Source: Engraulis encrasicolus (Eukaryota; Chordata; Actinopteri; Clupeiformes; Engraulidae). Taken from it: a stretch of 64,000 nt of DNA. Within the stretch, counting starts at the first letter, position 1, and every line of letters begins with the position of its first letter. A program made the position numbers and the translations under genes. Of the stretch, positions 35,701 through 50,960 are shown piece after piece. The stretch covers positions 18,110,225 to 18,174,224 of the forward strand of contig NC_085875.1 of the NCBI RefSeq assembly GCF_034702125.1, in the 5' to 3' direction. The notes under the pieces are model-generated. The model searched no databases, was not told the DNA's origin, and saw only the letters and a list, made by a program, of their open reading frames with translations.

Positions 35701-36464
35701 TTTCCTCCACGCCCTGCGCCGCATATCGGGCAGTTGTCAACCCATTCTTTTACATCTCCAGAAATGTTGCTCCAGTAGAAAAGAACTCTCAGTTGGTCAT
35801 ACATGGCGTGACTGCTTGCATGGTTGTGGTCCTCGTGGTATTGCTGAAGCACAGCCTTCACTTGTTCTCGGCTGCGTAGGACTTTGCGTTCCTTTCCAGC
35901 ACTGTGGCGCCAAAGACCGTCATCTACAAAACAACAGGTTGAGAGGAAGGTGTTATGTGTAATGCCAATGTTATGATCATGGTCCTTTGAGTAAAACATG
36001 GCATGCAAAAGTGTCTGCCAAATATAAATGTAATGTAACATAATGTAATGGCATGTGAATTGTTTTCCCCCATGTGTTGGGGGCACAATGGGATGCACCG
36101 TCTCTGTACCCAAATAACTGTATGTCTGCATGACATGAGGGCATTGTGCAAGTTGGGTGTTCAAGTCAAATTGGGTGATGGTACCTTTCAAACAAAAGTT
36201 CTTGGAGGCATTTCTGATACCGCTTTTCATGACCCTGGTTGCACCCTTTGGATACGTCCTGGTCCTCATGTAAGTCTCCACCGTATCATACCAAGAGAAA
36301 AAACACTTCCCGCTACTCTGGGAGTCATTTTCACGCACTAGAGCAACTCGCTCGGAATTGCTCTGGATCCCCTCTCCACCTAGATGCTGTATTTCTTGTT
36401 CTAGGCATTGGACAGCACATGCAAGTTCTTCATTGTCCCCCTGTACAAGATGAAGTACAAACAT
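28325..36464 (-). CDS. THAP/GIN gene B: paralogue of gene A
   Basis: The model joins 36464 (or 36440 if spliced)-36185, 35923-35602, 34790-34598, 33163-32911, 32638-32341, 31127-30935, 30531-30357, 29653-29326 and 28610-28325. All junctions agree in phase, giving about 768 codons from 36440 plus a short N-terminus. Domain order equals gene A: GIN 1, THAP 1, GIN 2, THAP 2, GIN 3, tail. The start is uncertain: an in-frame ATG at 36464 lies 24 nt above an acceptor-like TTGTACAG, and an upstream exon-like stretch at 36950-37100 cannot be joined in frame. Intron 1 (36184-35924) is 261 nt and open, so it could be retained. Two paralogues with matching exon sizes (193, 193, 328) point to a segmental duplication. 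Function unknown. Confidence 0.75.
28767..28918. repeat. Large palindrome with 46-bp perfect arms
   Basis: 28767-28812 and 28873-28918 are exact inverted copies. The 60-bp centre contains CCCAGTGATTGGATTCTC and GAGTATCCAATTACTGGG, themselves inverted and shared with the palindrome at 55821-56021, whose arms are unrelated. Confidence 0.9.
29053..29090. repeat. (AAGAT)n microsatellite
   Basis: Pentamer run. On the minus strand it becomes a CTTAT pyrimidine-rich tract just before an acceptor-like CCCCACAG. Confidence 0.9.
29326..29653 (-). CDS. Gene B exon 8: GIN module 3 finger
   Basis: 328 nt, as in gene [29 protein letters not shown] and WWVEKCEVC keep all four zinc ligands. A GGAGAGACCTGTGCGGTA minisatellite (29331-29395) encodes a Ser-Pro-Ala-Gln repeat before donor TCTGG|GTGGGG. 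Confidence 0.8.
29738..30224. mobile_element. Foldback miniature element, about 490 bp
   Basis: Ends GGTGCATACACAC and GTGTGTATGCACC are inverted, and arms of about 100 bp pair (for example ATGAAAACAGATCATGCCTT near 29810 with its reverse near 30125). A second internal hairpin sits at about 30056-30100. It lies in a gene B intron and is absent from gene A. Confidence 0.85.
30357..30531 (-). CDS. Gene B exon 7: GIN module 3 helix
   Basis: 175 nt, acceptor TCTGTAG|CAAAGC, donor CATG|GTATGT, phases 0 to 1. [18 protein letters not shown] and [21 protein letters not shown] close match to gene A exon 9. Confidence 0.8.
30566..30860. mobile_element. Miniature element related to 51340-51910
   Basis: Shares a block (TGCCCATTC, ATGTTA, GGATCTTC, CATTTTGAATTTCCAG-like) with 51585-51740 and begins near TTTAAAGGTAGACTTACT. 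No ORF. Confidence 0.4.
30935..31127 (-). CDS. Gene B exon 6: C-terminal half of THAP 2
   Basis: 193 nt. [37 protein letters not shown] and [12 protein letters not shown]. Nearly identical to gene A exon 8. Confidence 0.85.
31128..32340. other. Gene B intron
   Basis: No exon seen. It contains a hAT-type terminus CCAGGGATGGGGTACC at 31327 and a short (CTACT)n run at 32303-32323. Confidence 0.5.
32341..32638 (-). CDS. Gene B exon 5: GIN module 2 finger plus THAP 2 N-terminal half
   Basis: 298 nt. [35 protein letters not shown] and WIGNCQHC, then [20 protein letters not shown] and FHR. Integrase-type finger and THAP start are on one exon, as in gene A. Confidence 0.85.
32712..32770. repeat. 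(TG)n microsatellite
   Basis: TG run in the intron between gene B exons 4 and 5. Confidence 0.95.
32911..33163 (-). CDS. Gene B exon 4: linker and GIN module 2 helix, unsplit
   Basis: 253 nt, acceptor TTTGAACAG|GAGGAC, donor [50 protein letters not shown] and [10 protein letters not shown]. It corresponds to gene A exons 5 and 6 together. Confidence 0.85.
33232..34526. mobile_element. Non-autonomous hAT element, 1295 bp
   Basis: Ends CAGACGTGGGCAAACC and, at the right, TTACCCACCCCTG form the usual CAGGGGTGGGCAA inverted repeat. TGATAACA (33224-33231, 34527-34534) is a perfect 8-bp duplication. The paralogous intron at about 28020-28110 shows the uninterrupted site. No transposase frame. Confidence 0.9.
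34598..34790 (-). CDS. Gene B exon 3: C-terminal half of THAP 1
   Basis: 193 nt. [39 protein letters not shown] and [15 protein letters not shown]. All THAP marks present. Confidence 0.85.
35040..35300 (-). mobile_element. tRNA-derived SINE
   Basis: The minus strand starts with a tRNA-like head (GCTCTGGCCTAATGGATAGG, box B GGTTCAAATTCC near 35230-35298). It continues to the central motif seen at 14287 (ACTGTGAGTTGCTTCGGGC) and ends in a TGTAATGTAATGTAAT tail. Confidence 0.75.
35602..35923 (-). CDS. Gene B exon 2: GIN module 1 finger plus THAP 1 N-terminal half
   Basis: 322 nt. [33 protein letters not shown] and [11 protein letters not shown], then [20 protein letters not shown] and FHR. Donor CACCG|GTGAGT. 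Confidence 0.85.
36185..36464 (-). CDS. Gene B exon 1 (first recognised): GIN module 1 helix
   Basis: [20 protein letters not shown], then [28 protein letters not shown] and [11 protein letters not shown]. It begins at acceptor TTGTACAG|GGGGAC (36440) or at ATG 36464, which is in frame with it. Donor GAAAG|GTACCA. Confidence 0.7.
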
Positions 36465-37259
36465 TTTATAAGTCAGATTTGTTCTAGAATGACATATTTA
36501 GGTTTTCCATGTGAGATTATGGTTTTATAATGGTGGTAGCTGTGTGATATAAATAAAATTACTAATAACTGAAGTAGTTAAATCTAGGATAATTCATTTT
36601 TTTGCAGGCCAATAAAGTAAAAAGTAACAGTTAAAATCTGTCTACTATGTATGGCCCGCATAACCTACCATTCTAGTGGAATGTTTTTCTAATCCTTCTT
36701 ATATGTAGGCCTGTCATATGCAGTACGCCCCAGCAGGTCCTGTCTGTATGTTCCAAAAGGTCCACTTCTGAAAATACATCCTAGAAAATTCATGGAAAAT
36801 TTCTGTTTAAAGAGCAACAAAAAAAGAAGAAAAAAAACTTAAATAACAATGTAAAAAAATGTGGTTGTTGAGTATAGGCCTACAGTTTATTTATGTATGT
36901 AAAAATGAATGAATCACACGATGCAGTCAAATACGGCATAGGCCTAACTTACTAGCTAAAGTCTCCTTTATTTGAGATGTCTGCAGGCAGCCTACTCCGA
37001 CTTCGAAAAGTCTGGCCTTGGTGGGTCTTGTCACGAGAAGCCTGTGGGGTACATCTTCTGGCAACACACCGTTTACGGTAGTGATCAATGTTAAAATCGT
37101 CCAACCTACATATATTCAAGACAACGTTCAGATATGGAAAACTTACAAAGGCAGGCGACGTGTTAAAAACGTTGTTATCGGACAGTAACTGACATATATT
37201 AAACAAAGAGTTATTGAAATACCTAGGGGTTTACGCAGAATCCAGATTCAGTGCAAAAC

Positions 37260-37660
37260 AGTATGACCAACAACTTCCGGTTATTTTATAGCGTTTCGCA
37301 ATACAGCTCTTCAGCGTTGACGTCAACTTGTATGCGGCGTTTGGACTACCGGTTCCCTGGCGATTTTTTACATTGCAAAACGCCATAGAGATTCAGGTTT
37401 GGCAAAAATATAAGTTGCACGGCAACAACGAACATTAGCGTGTCCCCGCATTCCTTTCTCATTAGTGGAACGGATCGTATCATCATGTTGGTGTATTCAC
37501 ATGTTAAATCATGACGATTATAATTCAATATTGCTAACCCCTTTCTGATCATTAAAACTTCCGAACTACATACTTTCCTTTGGTTGCCATGGGTACAACC
37601 TTCCGCACGTACATGCCGTTAGATACTGGCGCCGTTTCTGTAGTCGCCAAAAGCTTCCGG
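37260..37660. promoter_or_regulatory. Candidate promoter of gene B
   Basis: ACTTCCGG-type ETS motifs near 37273 and 37650 and a palindromic CRE-like GTTGACGTCAAC at 37317-37328 lie about 0.9 kb upstream of the first gene B exon. No TATA. The assignment is by motif and position only. Confidence 0.4.
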
Positions 37661-37869
37661 GTTTAGCATATGGACGCAACATCGTATTTATGTCGAAGTT
37701 TGACACAAAATGATCAACCATGTCATACCTACAGCCTATTTTTAACACCCTCGACAGTTTGCGGGGGTTCGCTAAGCGCGTGCTTGCACTCGGAGCTTAT
37801 TTGAAATTTACACCTATTCATTCCCAATGGAGGCCGGAAGCCGATAGGAACCAGGACGTCCTTAAATGC

Positions 37870-40830
<2,961 letters not shown>

Positions 40831-40839
40831 TTACTGGAC

Positions 40840-40847
40840 TATAAAAA
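40840..40847 (+). promoter_or_regulatory. TATA box of pentraxin 1
   Basis: TATAAAAA in GGACTATAAAAAGCCCA. The same block recurs at 43301. An untranslated exon follows, ending at donor AATAT|GTAAGT (40938). Confidence 0.7.
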
Positions 40848-41124
40848 GCCCACTTTGCCAGCCCATAACCAATCTGGTTAAACCAAGGCAACTGCCAGAT
40901 TACTTTCAGCACAGAATTTATCAATCCATCTGAAATATGTAAGTAGGCCTAACTATTTGACAATGGATACAAAAAAAAATATCTTACTCCACACGCAAAT
41001 TATTTATCTGCTCAATCCAGAAACACTACAGCAACTCTCACCTTCTTGTTTATGCTGATCGCCACTTTTGTATTCCAGAGAAGCCATCGCCATCGTGAAA
41101 GAAGAGCTATATGCACAGCTGAAC

Positions 41125-42028
41125 ATGATCTTTCACCTGACGTTCATGATCTTCTGCACTGCATCACAAGGTGAGCTTCTGAAAAGCATCAAACTAATTG
41201 CAAGTTAAATATCACCAGAAATCCTAAGCATAGTGGCCAATGACCAACGTAGTATATACTCATTGGCATATTGTGTTACTCTTAGCTGAAATGTATTTTG
41301 AAATATTTAAGCATTCAGACTTGAGCATTGCTGTTATGACAAATTTAACCAACAGTTACGTATATGGTGGCAATAATCATGTGTGTGGAAATCTGACAGC
41401 TGCAAGTGATCTGTCGGGAAAAGTCGTCATATTTCCTGTGAAGGGAAACACCGCTCACGTGAGACTAACTCCACTGCTCTCCAACATTCTGTTCTCAACA
41501 ACATTCTGCCTGAGGTTCTACACTGATTTAAGTGATGGAGACATTGTAGTCTTTTCTCTGGCTGTCCCCACACAGTCAAATAGTTTCACTCTGATCAGGG
41601 GATATGCTCACAACTATTATCATTTAACTGTTGGTGGTGAACATGGAGTTTTACGTGATTTACCATTTAAAACAAATCAGTGGAACTCTATCTGTGCCAC
41701 GTGGGATGCAGGTACTGGTTTGGCTCGTGTGACTGTCAATGAAGTCCATAGCGTGAAGACGTCTAGACATGCTGGAGGCTCCATTGCTGGGACGCCCATT
41801 ATAATTTTATGCCAGGACCAGGATAGCTATGGGGGAGGGTTTGATGCCAATCAGGCTTTCACTGGACACATTAAAGATGTGCACATGTGGGATCACGTCA
41901 TTTCTGCTTGTGAAATCAACAATTACATGCAAGGTTTTGCTCACAGCCCAGGTAATTACCTTGACTGGACAAGGATGGACTACTCTGTTCATGGCTATGT
42001 GCTGGTAGAGGATGATGACACCTGCTAA
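41125..42028 (+). CDS. Short pentraxin 1 (CRP/SAP-like)
   Basis: Exons 41125-41170 and 41400-42028, 224 codons, the size of CRP. Pentraxins are secreted pentameric pattern-recognition proteins that bind ligands through calcium. A 16-residue signal peptide (MIFHLTFMIFCTASQA) leads to LSGKVVIFP, then CLRFYTD and SICATWDAGTG, which hold the intrachain Cys pair. The signature H-x-C-x-S/T-W has Ser for His. The calcium loop QDQDSYGGGFDANQ keeps most acidic ligands (CRP has Q-E-Q-D). It ends DDDTC with a free terminal Cys. The ATG used by its neighbours is ATC here (GCCATCGCC), so translation should begin at the next in-frame Met. CRP versus SAP cannot be decided. Confidence 0.9.
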
Positions 42029-43008
42029 CGTTGCAAAAGAAACAGAATTAAGACATAATGGGATTGAATGCAGTCTTCTACAATGAGTTGTTGCCAATGT
42101 TTGACTTAACATGAACACTTCCCATGGGTTGTGTTAAAAAAAATCTATTTTAATTTGTTTTTGTATTTGTGTGTTTGTTTCACTAGATGTTTAGAAAGTG
42201 CTGTGACAATCTGCTTTAAGAAATACTGTACAAGATGAAAAAGCAGTTCTGATTGGACAAACTGACTGATCAAACTCCAGACCTGTAAATGCTTCATAAT
42301 GATCATTTAAACATTTTGCTGTATTGGATACTGTAAATAAATAAACCTTCTTGATTTGATAAATGGACTTCACACTCTGACCTTTCTTCAGAAAACAACA
42401 CACAGCTCAGACAGCAGTTTTGGGTAGCTGAAATCACAACAGGCTAGCCTGGTGAACCAGCGCCACCCGCTGGACGACAAAATCCACATTTAGTCTGGTT
42501 TATCAGGCTAACAACAGGCCCTTCTATTCCCTTTTACTACTTACTCCTCTCTCCAGGCAAAGTGATTACACCTGATTCCAGTGGTGAAAGTAGTAGGCAG
42601 GTGCGCACAGGTGCGCAGCACTGGTATAACATTTACAGCCGGTGTGCAATACCGGTAAGAGAATAGGGTTAATGCTGGCCAAAAACTAATTAAAGTAGAA
42701 AACATACAACCTCACCATGCCATTTGAGACAAGTGTCCTGTGAAGAGAATAGCTCAAAGTTACCCAAAACAGTCATGTACTGATATAGATCTGTAGCGTA
42801 CAGTACATGTTTATTTTGTTTGCACTCTTTCTGAAGTTGCCATTGGAAGGGCGGTTGTTAGGAAGGCTTGCACAAAATAGCACCAGTAAGACATGAAAAC
42901 TACTTTCACCCCTGCCTGATTCTGATCATTTGGATGGGTTAGTGAATATGTTTGGTAAAAAATAGAATCAAAATAGTATAAATAGTACCAAAAAGGGCCA
43001 TGTAAGGT

Positions 43009-43123
<115 letters not shown>

Positions 43124-43300
43124 ACATGGTGTGGATATGTGGATAAATTGATGGAAAAACATCACGTTTTGTAAACAAATAGTAGTCCCATTTAGTCTTT
43201 ACCTCTTCAAGGTCATAAGAGCAAAAAAACCGACCAACATTCACCAGGTGTGTTTAGTGTCAAAATATTTGTCAGCCTGATTTGAAGGACTTTGCTGGAC

Positions 43301-43308
43301 TATAAAAA
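43301..43308 (+). promoter_or_regulatory. TATA box of pentraxin 2
   Basis: TATAAAAA, embedded in sequence nearly identical to the pentraxin 1 promoter from about 40735 to 40930. Confidence 0.7.
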
Positions 43309-43572
43309 GCCCAATTTGCCAGCCCATAACCAACACGGTTAAACCAAGACAACTGCAAGATCACTTTCAGCACTGAAATTATCAATACACCAGAAACTGG
43401 TAACTTTTTCCATTGGAATATAAAAATAAAAATAAAATCTTGTTTCTTATCTTATTCCTGCATATTATTTACCTGTTCAATCCAAACATGAAAACACTGA
43501 ATTAGCCTAACTTTTGCCTTCTTATTTATGTTGAATTTCAGAGAAGTCATCCGCGTGAGTGGAAGAATAGCC

Positions 43573-45098
43573 ATGGGACAGTTGAACATGATCCTTCTCC
43601 TGACCTTCATGAGCATCTACATGGCATCACTACTGGGTGAGTCAATACATCAGATCAAATTTATTTACATAAAATGTCATGTTCTCATAATATGTGTCAT
43701 TAAAAAGTAATGCTCACTATCATAAATTATGCCCTCAGTCTGATTTCAGTATTATAGTTTTTCTTAACATGTCTCATATTCAGATCCAAAATCCAAGTCC
43801 AAGTGACTACTTGCTTATGTATTGGGCCGACCTCTCTCTCTCACTCAAGCACATGCACATGCACATAAACTCTCAAACACTGATGCATTTTCGACAGTTT
43901 TATAAGCATGGTCTTACAGGTAGGCCTACATTTAGGCTGCTGTGTGTAAGCCATCATCATGTTGCCATTAATGGCTGGCGTTTTACCTTTTTCATACTCT
44001 GGACTCATATGGGAAACATCAAACTTTCATTTGAATCCAACATGAGAATATGTGTTTATATGCTGTCAAAAGGGGGCAAGTAATTTTGCAATAATAAAAA
44101 TTAGGGGGATAGGAAACATTCTATTAAACATTAGATGCAACTGAACATCATGTGGGTCTAGTCACCATGATATAAAAAAGTTGATTGCATTGTTGGTCAT
44201 ATGGGGCAGGTCACCATCTCAAATTGCACTTGTTTGTTCAATGTTTCAAAAAAATATTGCAAATGAACTTGATTGTTAATACCCAATGCTCTTCAAATGT
44301 AAAATGATATGGCAATTGAATTTCAAATGGTTTCAGAGGCCCAATGAGTGACATAATGTTGTCATCATGGTGTCTCAAGTAGCCTACCAGAAATTGTGTG
44401 TATACAACATAGCCTATGTTTTGCAACAGCAGTTATGGGGTGCCAACAGTAATCCATGTTTATGTTTTACAGCCGCAACAGACCTGACGGCAAAGGTCTT
44501 CATATTTCCTGAAGAGGGGACAGCTCATGTGAGACTGACTCCACTGCTCTCCGACATCCTGTACTCTGCAACACTCTGCGTGAGGTTCTACACAGACTTG
44601 CGTAGAAATGAGTTTACACTGTTTTCTATGTCTGTTTCCTCACAGGCAAATGCTTTCAGTCTGTTCAGAGTAAATAATGATGGCGGGTATCATCTATGGG
44701 TGGGGGGTGACTATGCCGTTTACTATGATCTACCATTTAATAGAAACCAGTGGAACTCTATATGTGCCACATGGGATTCCGGTACTGGTTTGGCTCAGGT
44801 GATTGTCAATGGAGTCGACAGTGTGAAGACACGCTGCCATGTTGGAGGCTCCATTGCTGGGACACCTATTGCAATACTAGCCCAAGATCAGGATAACTAT
44901 GGGGGAGGGTTTCAGGCTGAGCAGTCTTTCGTAGGGCACATGAAAGATGTGCATATGTGGGACCATGTAATTTCTGCTTGTGATATCAAGGATTACATGC
45001 ACGGCTCTGTTTACAATCCTGGTAATTACCTTGACTGGACAAGGATGGACTACTCTGTTCATGGCTATGTGCTGTTAGAGGATGATAAGACCTGCTGA
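43573..45098 (+). CDS. Short pentraxin 2
   Basis: Exons 43573-43636 and 44473-45098, 229 codons. Signal MGQLNMILLLTFMSIYMASL; CVRFYTDLRRNEF and SICATWDSGTGLAQV; calcium loop QDQDNYGGGFQAEQ; end DDKTC. The ATG is in GCCATGGGAC. The intron of about 840 bp has no large repeat. Its promoter resembles that of pentraxin 1, but its 3' flank (45099-45870) matches that of pentraxin 3, so the array has a mosaic duplication history. Confidence 0.9.
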
Positions 45099-45999
45099 CT
45101 TTGTAATTGTAACTAATGTACATATGCAATGTAATACTTCTAATGAATGCTTCAGAACTAACAATTCCCATGGGTTATGTAAAAAGCATCCATTTTAATC
45201 AGTCTGTTCAGTATGTGTGTTTAGATATTACTCCATTTGTTGAGAAAGTAATGTGACAGGCACACACATGAAATCTTTTTTAGTATAAATAGGAAGTGCT
45301 CTGTTCAATGCTTGTGCTGGTAGAGGATGGCACCTGCAAATTACTTTGATGTAATTCTAGGGCTTGACACTGGCACTTGCCAACTAGCGAATGTGGGTAA
45401 AACTCGGCTGAGGGTAATAGCTCATGTGTCACTTGCCATTTTTGCAGCTTGTGTATCAATTGTTTCTACTGGAAGTTCAAGGTCAGTTTCTCATGCTTGA
45501 GCAATTAGGGAGAAATTCATGTACTTTAAGGAAAATCTGTCTTAGTAGTGCATGTGTTCAGCATACAGTATTTTTGTGCTTAGACATTAGAGAGTAATGT
45601 GATACAAACATGGAGCCTGCTTTAAGAAGTATAGAAAGGGAAACATAGGCCGTTCTGATCCCCTGAACTGACAGCTGTTATAGCCTATACTCTAGGTCAG
45701 AGACAGGTGAGCTCAAACTCCTGTGAATGCTTCATAATCTTCATTAACATTTGATTTATTAGGTGCAAATAAACAACTTGTAAATAAAGAAACCAGCATG
45801 ATTTGGGAAATGAACACCATCCTCTCTGACTTTTCCTGATAAAATAACACACTCGATTCTAGCTAACAAGTTTTGCAAGTTTTCGCACAAGAATGCACAC
45901 ACACACACACATACACAAAGTAGACCATGAGAACGCCACGTATGTGTTTAACTGGGCAAAGCATCAAAGTATGACCACTTTTCAAGGACCTAGCTGGAC

Positions 46000-46007
46000 T
46001 ATAAATA
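46000..46007 (+). promoter_or_regulatory. TATA box of pentraxin 3
   Basis: TATAAATA in GGACTATAAATATTCAC, matched at 49949 for pentraxin 4. Confidence 0.7.
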
Positions 46008-46084
46008 TTCACTGAATTTGTCACCATACTCTCAAGGCATCTGTAAGACAGGTTCTGGATTTCAAAATAACCCAAGAAGAGGTA

Positions 46085-47531
46085 CTAACCCCAACTCCGA
46101 TGAAGTTGGGACGTTTGGTAAACAGTGAATAAAATCAAAATGCTATCATTTTCAAAACACTCAATCTATTCATTAGATGGAGAATAGTGAAAAGACAACA
46201 TATTAAGTGTTAAAACCGAGAAAAAATATTGTTTTGGGGGACATATGTACTCATTTCTAATTTGAGAAATCCAACACGTCTCAAAAGAGTTGGGACGGGG
46301 ACAATAAATGGCAGCAAATGTCGAGGAAGACTAAAAACAAAACAAAAGACAACACTTAACAGTTAAATACATTAACCGATGAGATGATTTTATATAAAAA
46401 ACAGTGTTAATTCCTATCTTGGACATGATTTCACCAGCTTAAATGGTGGGTGTATTCCTTGTCATGTTTTGCAATGTTTTCCTTTCTGTAGTGCTTACAG
46501 TGTGACAGGTCTTGACCAAAAACCCACCATTTTATCACATGCTGGTACTTATGATGGAGCCAAACTGTTAAAACATAGTAGAGAATGCAATTTGACCTTA
46601 CTATGTGGCAGTAATCGAAGATCTCCCTTCAAAATATAATGCATGAGTGGCTTTTCATGCTGTTTAAAACCCATTTATACAATTCAGCACTGTATTTAAC
46701 TCTACAGATGAGTGAGAACATCTTAACCAATGCACTACTGCATCCGCATGCCATCATGGAGGCTGACTTTTGGAGCTAGCACTAACACAAGTTGGATGGT
46801 CCATTTTCACTGTAGCACAGGATGTGCAATGCTCTATTATTGTCAAAAAGAATGGACTTCTACAACCTCTGCTGACTTCTGTAAGCAAAGGACAGTTTCC
46901 CATGTCTTCTGGGTATATTTCAAGTGAGCTCAGGTGCTTAGGAGAATGTTAAACCCCTGTGTCATTTTCATGCATTAAGCATTCTTAATATGGTCAATTT
47001 TCAATAGCTCTAGCACTCCAGGAATTAGAGTGAGACTACAGCCAATATATATTTCATGATGTCATGAACCTATACAATGATTTTATTAACAAAAATATGT
47101 CTTATATACACTCAATCGTGGTAAATCAAAGGGAATTCAAAAATGTATGTAATAACTATGGTAATTATTCCCTTTGCATCTTTAATTCTGAGTGACTCAG
47201 CCTCTCTGTGATGATCTTATACCTGGACACCTATATTGTCCGTCAGTACAATTCATTTTGAAATGTTCTTCTTTGTTGTTTTATCTTATTTGGATGTTTA
47301 CTAAATTTCACTGATCCCCGTCCCAACTCTTTTGAGACGTGTTGGATTTATCAAATTAGAAATGAGTACATATGTCCCCCAAAACAATATTTTTTCTCGG
47401 TTTTAACACTTAATATGTTGTCTTTTCACTATTCTCCATCTAATGAATAGATTGAATGTTTTGAAAATGATAGCATTTTGATTTTATTCACTGTTTACCA
47501 AACGTCCCAACTTCATCGGAGTTGGGGTTTG
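46085..47531. mobile_element. Non-autonomous Tc1/mariner-type element, 1447 bp
   Basis: Inverted repeats of about 215 bp, nearly perfect, begin AACCCCAACTCCGATGAAGT. TA on both sides. The flanks join to AAGAGGTAAGTGTAAAA, the donor region of the pentraxin 3 leader exon, as seen intact at 50020 in pentraxin 4. The same family as 12613-14011. Confidence 0.9.
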
Positions 47532-47690
47532 TAAGTGTAAAACACATTTTGAATTCTGGCGCACGTCTCTTTCAGTATACTGCACCAAAAACTAGTAGAT
47601 AAACAGCAACCAGAATTCAACTTGCAGAATGATTGTGGAAGCTCTTTTACCTTTTTAGACAGAATCATCCTGGGAAGAAGGGAACAGGTC

Positions 47691-48871
<1,181 letters not shown>

Positions 48872-49699
48872 CTTTGCAATTGTAACTAATGTACATATGC
48901 AATGCAATACTTCTAATGAATGCTTGAGAACTAACAATCCCCATGGGTTATGTAAAAATCATCCATTTAAATCAGTGTGTTCAGTATGTGTATTTAGATA
49001 TTACTCCATTTGTTGAGAAAGTAATGTGACAGGCACACACATGAAATCTTTTTTAATATAAATAGGAAGTGTTCTGTTCAAGGCGTTTGCTGGTAGAGGA
49101 TGGCACCTGCTAACTTTACAAAAGGAAATTACTTTGATGTAATTCTAGGGCTTGACACTGGCACTTGCAAACCAGCGAATGTGGGTAAAACTCGGCTGAG
49201 GTAGTAATAGCTCATGTGTAACTTGCCATTTTTGCAGATACAGCTTGTGCATCAATGGTTTGTATTGGAAGTACAAAACAGCTCAGTTTCTCATGCTTGA
49301 ACAATTAGGGAGAAATTCATGTATTTTAAGAAAAATCTGTTTTAGTAGTGCATGTGTTCAGCATACAATATTTTTGTGCTTAGACATTGAGAGTAATATG
49401 AAATAAACATGGAGCCTGCTTTAAGAAATATAGAAAGGGAAAAATAGGCCTTTTTGATCCCCTGAACTGACAGCTGTTACTGTACTGTAGATATAGAGCA
49501 GGTCAGACAGGTGAGATCAAACTCCTGTGAATGCTTCATAATCTTCATTTACCATTTGATGTAGCCTATTAGGTGCAAATAAACAAGTGTAAATAAAGAA
49601 ACCAACATGATTTGGGAAATGAACACCATTTTCTCTGACTTTTCCTCATAAAACAGCACACCGGATTCTAGCTAACAAGTTTTGCATGCACGCACAATG

Positions 49700-49772
49700 T
49701 GCACACACACACACACATACACACACAGACACACACACACACACACACACACGCACATACACACACACACAC
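49700..49772. repeat. (CA)n microsatellite
   Basis: Interrupted CA run between pentraxins 3 and 4. A shorter version sits at the same place before pentraxin 3 (45896-45910). Confidence 0.9.
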
Positions 49773-49948
49773 CCTTCACACTCTTTAACCCTTGCAATGC
49801 TAACTCAATTTTTATACTGTATTTAATACTCAATAAACTGATAAAGACATATCTTTTCATCAAGGAAAGTAGGCCATGAGAACTCTACATATGTGTTTAA
49901 CTGGGTAAAGCGCCAAAGTGTGACAACTGTTCAAGGACCTGGCTGGAC

Positions 49949-49956
49949 TATAAATA
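49949..49956 (+). promoter_or_regulatory. TATA box of pentraxin 4
   Basis: TATAAATA; the leader exon ends at donor ATAAGAG|GTAAGT (50024), the intact form of the donor broken in pentraxin 3. Confidence 0.7.
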
Positions 49957-50169
49957 TTCACAGAATTTGTCATATTCTCAAAGCGTCCAGATTCTGGATT
50001 TGGCTACTTAGCAGAAAATAAGAGGTAAGTGTAAAAGACATTTTGTGCATCGCTCTTTCAGTATGCACCAAAAATGAAAAGATAAGCAGCAACCTGATCC
50101 AACTTACAAAATGATTGTGGAAGCTCTTTTACCTTTTAACACAGAATCATCCTGGGAAGAAGAGAAGCC

Positions 50170-50960
50170 ATGGGACAGTTCATGTTGGTCTTCCTGACAA
50201 TGATGTGCTGCTGCATAGCATCACAAGGTGAGTTCCTAAAAATTACCATGTCAACCACACACACATGCACATACACAATATCAGACAGGAATGTGGTGCA
50301 AATAATCTGTGTTGTTGATGTTTCACAGCTGCAAGAGATCTGTCAGGAAAAGTCTTCATATTTCCTGAGAAGGGAAACACCGCTCACGTGAGACTGACTC
50401 CACTGCTCTCCAAGATCCTGTTCTCTGCAACAGTCTGCCTGAGATTCTACACCGATTCACGTGGAGTAACTTTGACATTGTTTTCCATGGCTGTCCCCAC
50501 ACAGTCAAATAGTTTTTCTCTATTCAAAAATGTTAATGACAACCAGTATTATTTCTGGGTGGGGGATGAAGAAAAAGCTTATTATGAGCTGCCATTTAAG
50601 ACAAATGAGTGGAACTCTATATGTGCCACCTGGGATGCAGGTACTGGTTTGGCTCAGGTGATTGTCAATGGAATCGACAGTGTGAAGAAAGCCCTTCATG
50701 CTGGAGGCTCCATTGCTGGGACGCCCATTATAATTTTAGGCCTAGATCAGGATAACTATGGGGGAGGGTTTGATGCTAATGAGGCTTTCACTGGACACAT
50801 TAAAGATGTGCATATGTGGGATCACGTCATTTCTGCTACTGAAATCAAGAGTTACATGCAATGCTTCTTGGCTCACAGTCCTGGTAATTACCTTGACTGG
50901 ACAAGGATGGACTACTCTGTTCATGGATATGTGCTGTTAGAGGATGATGACACCATCTAA
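50170..50960 (+). CDS. Short pentraxin 4
   Basis: Exons 50170-50227 and 50329-50960, 229 codons. The most compact gene (101-bp coding intron). Signal MGQFMLVFLTMMCCCIASQ; CLRFYTDSRG; SICATWDAGTGLAQV; calcium loop LDQDNYGGGFDANE, in which the first Gln is Leu and the last Gln is Glu. It lacks the terminal Cys of the other three (ends DDDTI) and has ATEI for ACEI but gains Cys in YMQCF. So its free-cysteine pattern differs from its neighbours. Confidence 0.9.

Noticed and set aside
36950..37100. N-terminal THAP half (CVARRC...) as first exon of gene B
   Set aside because: The Cys spacing hints at THAP, but the donor phase does not fit the next exon, no THAP second half lies between, and the frame would create a stop at the junction.
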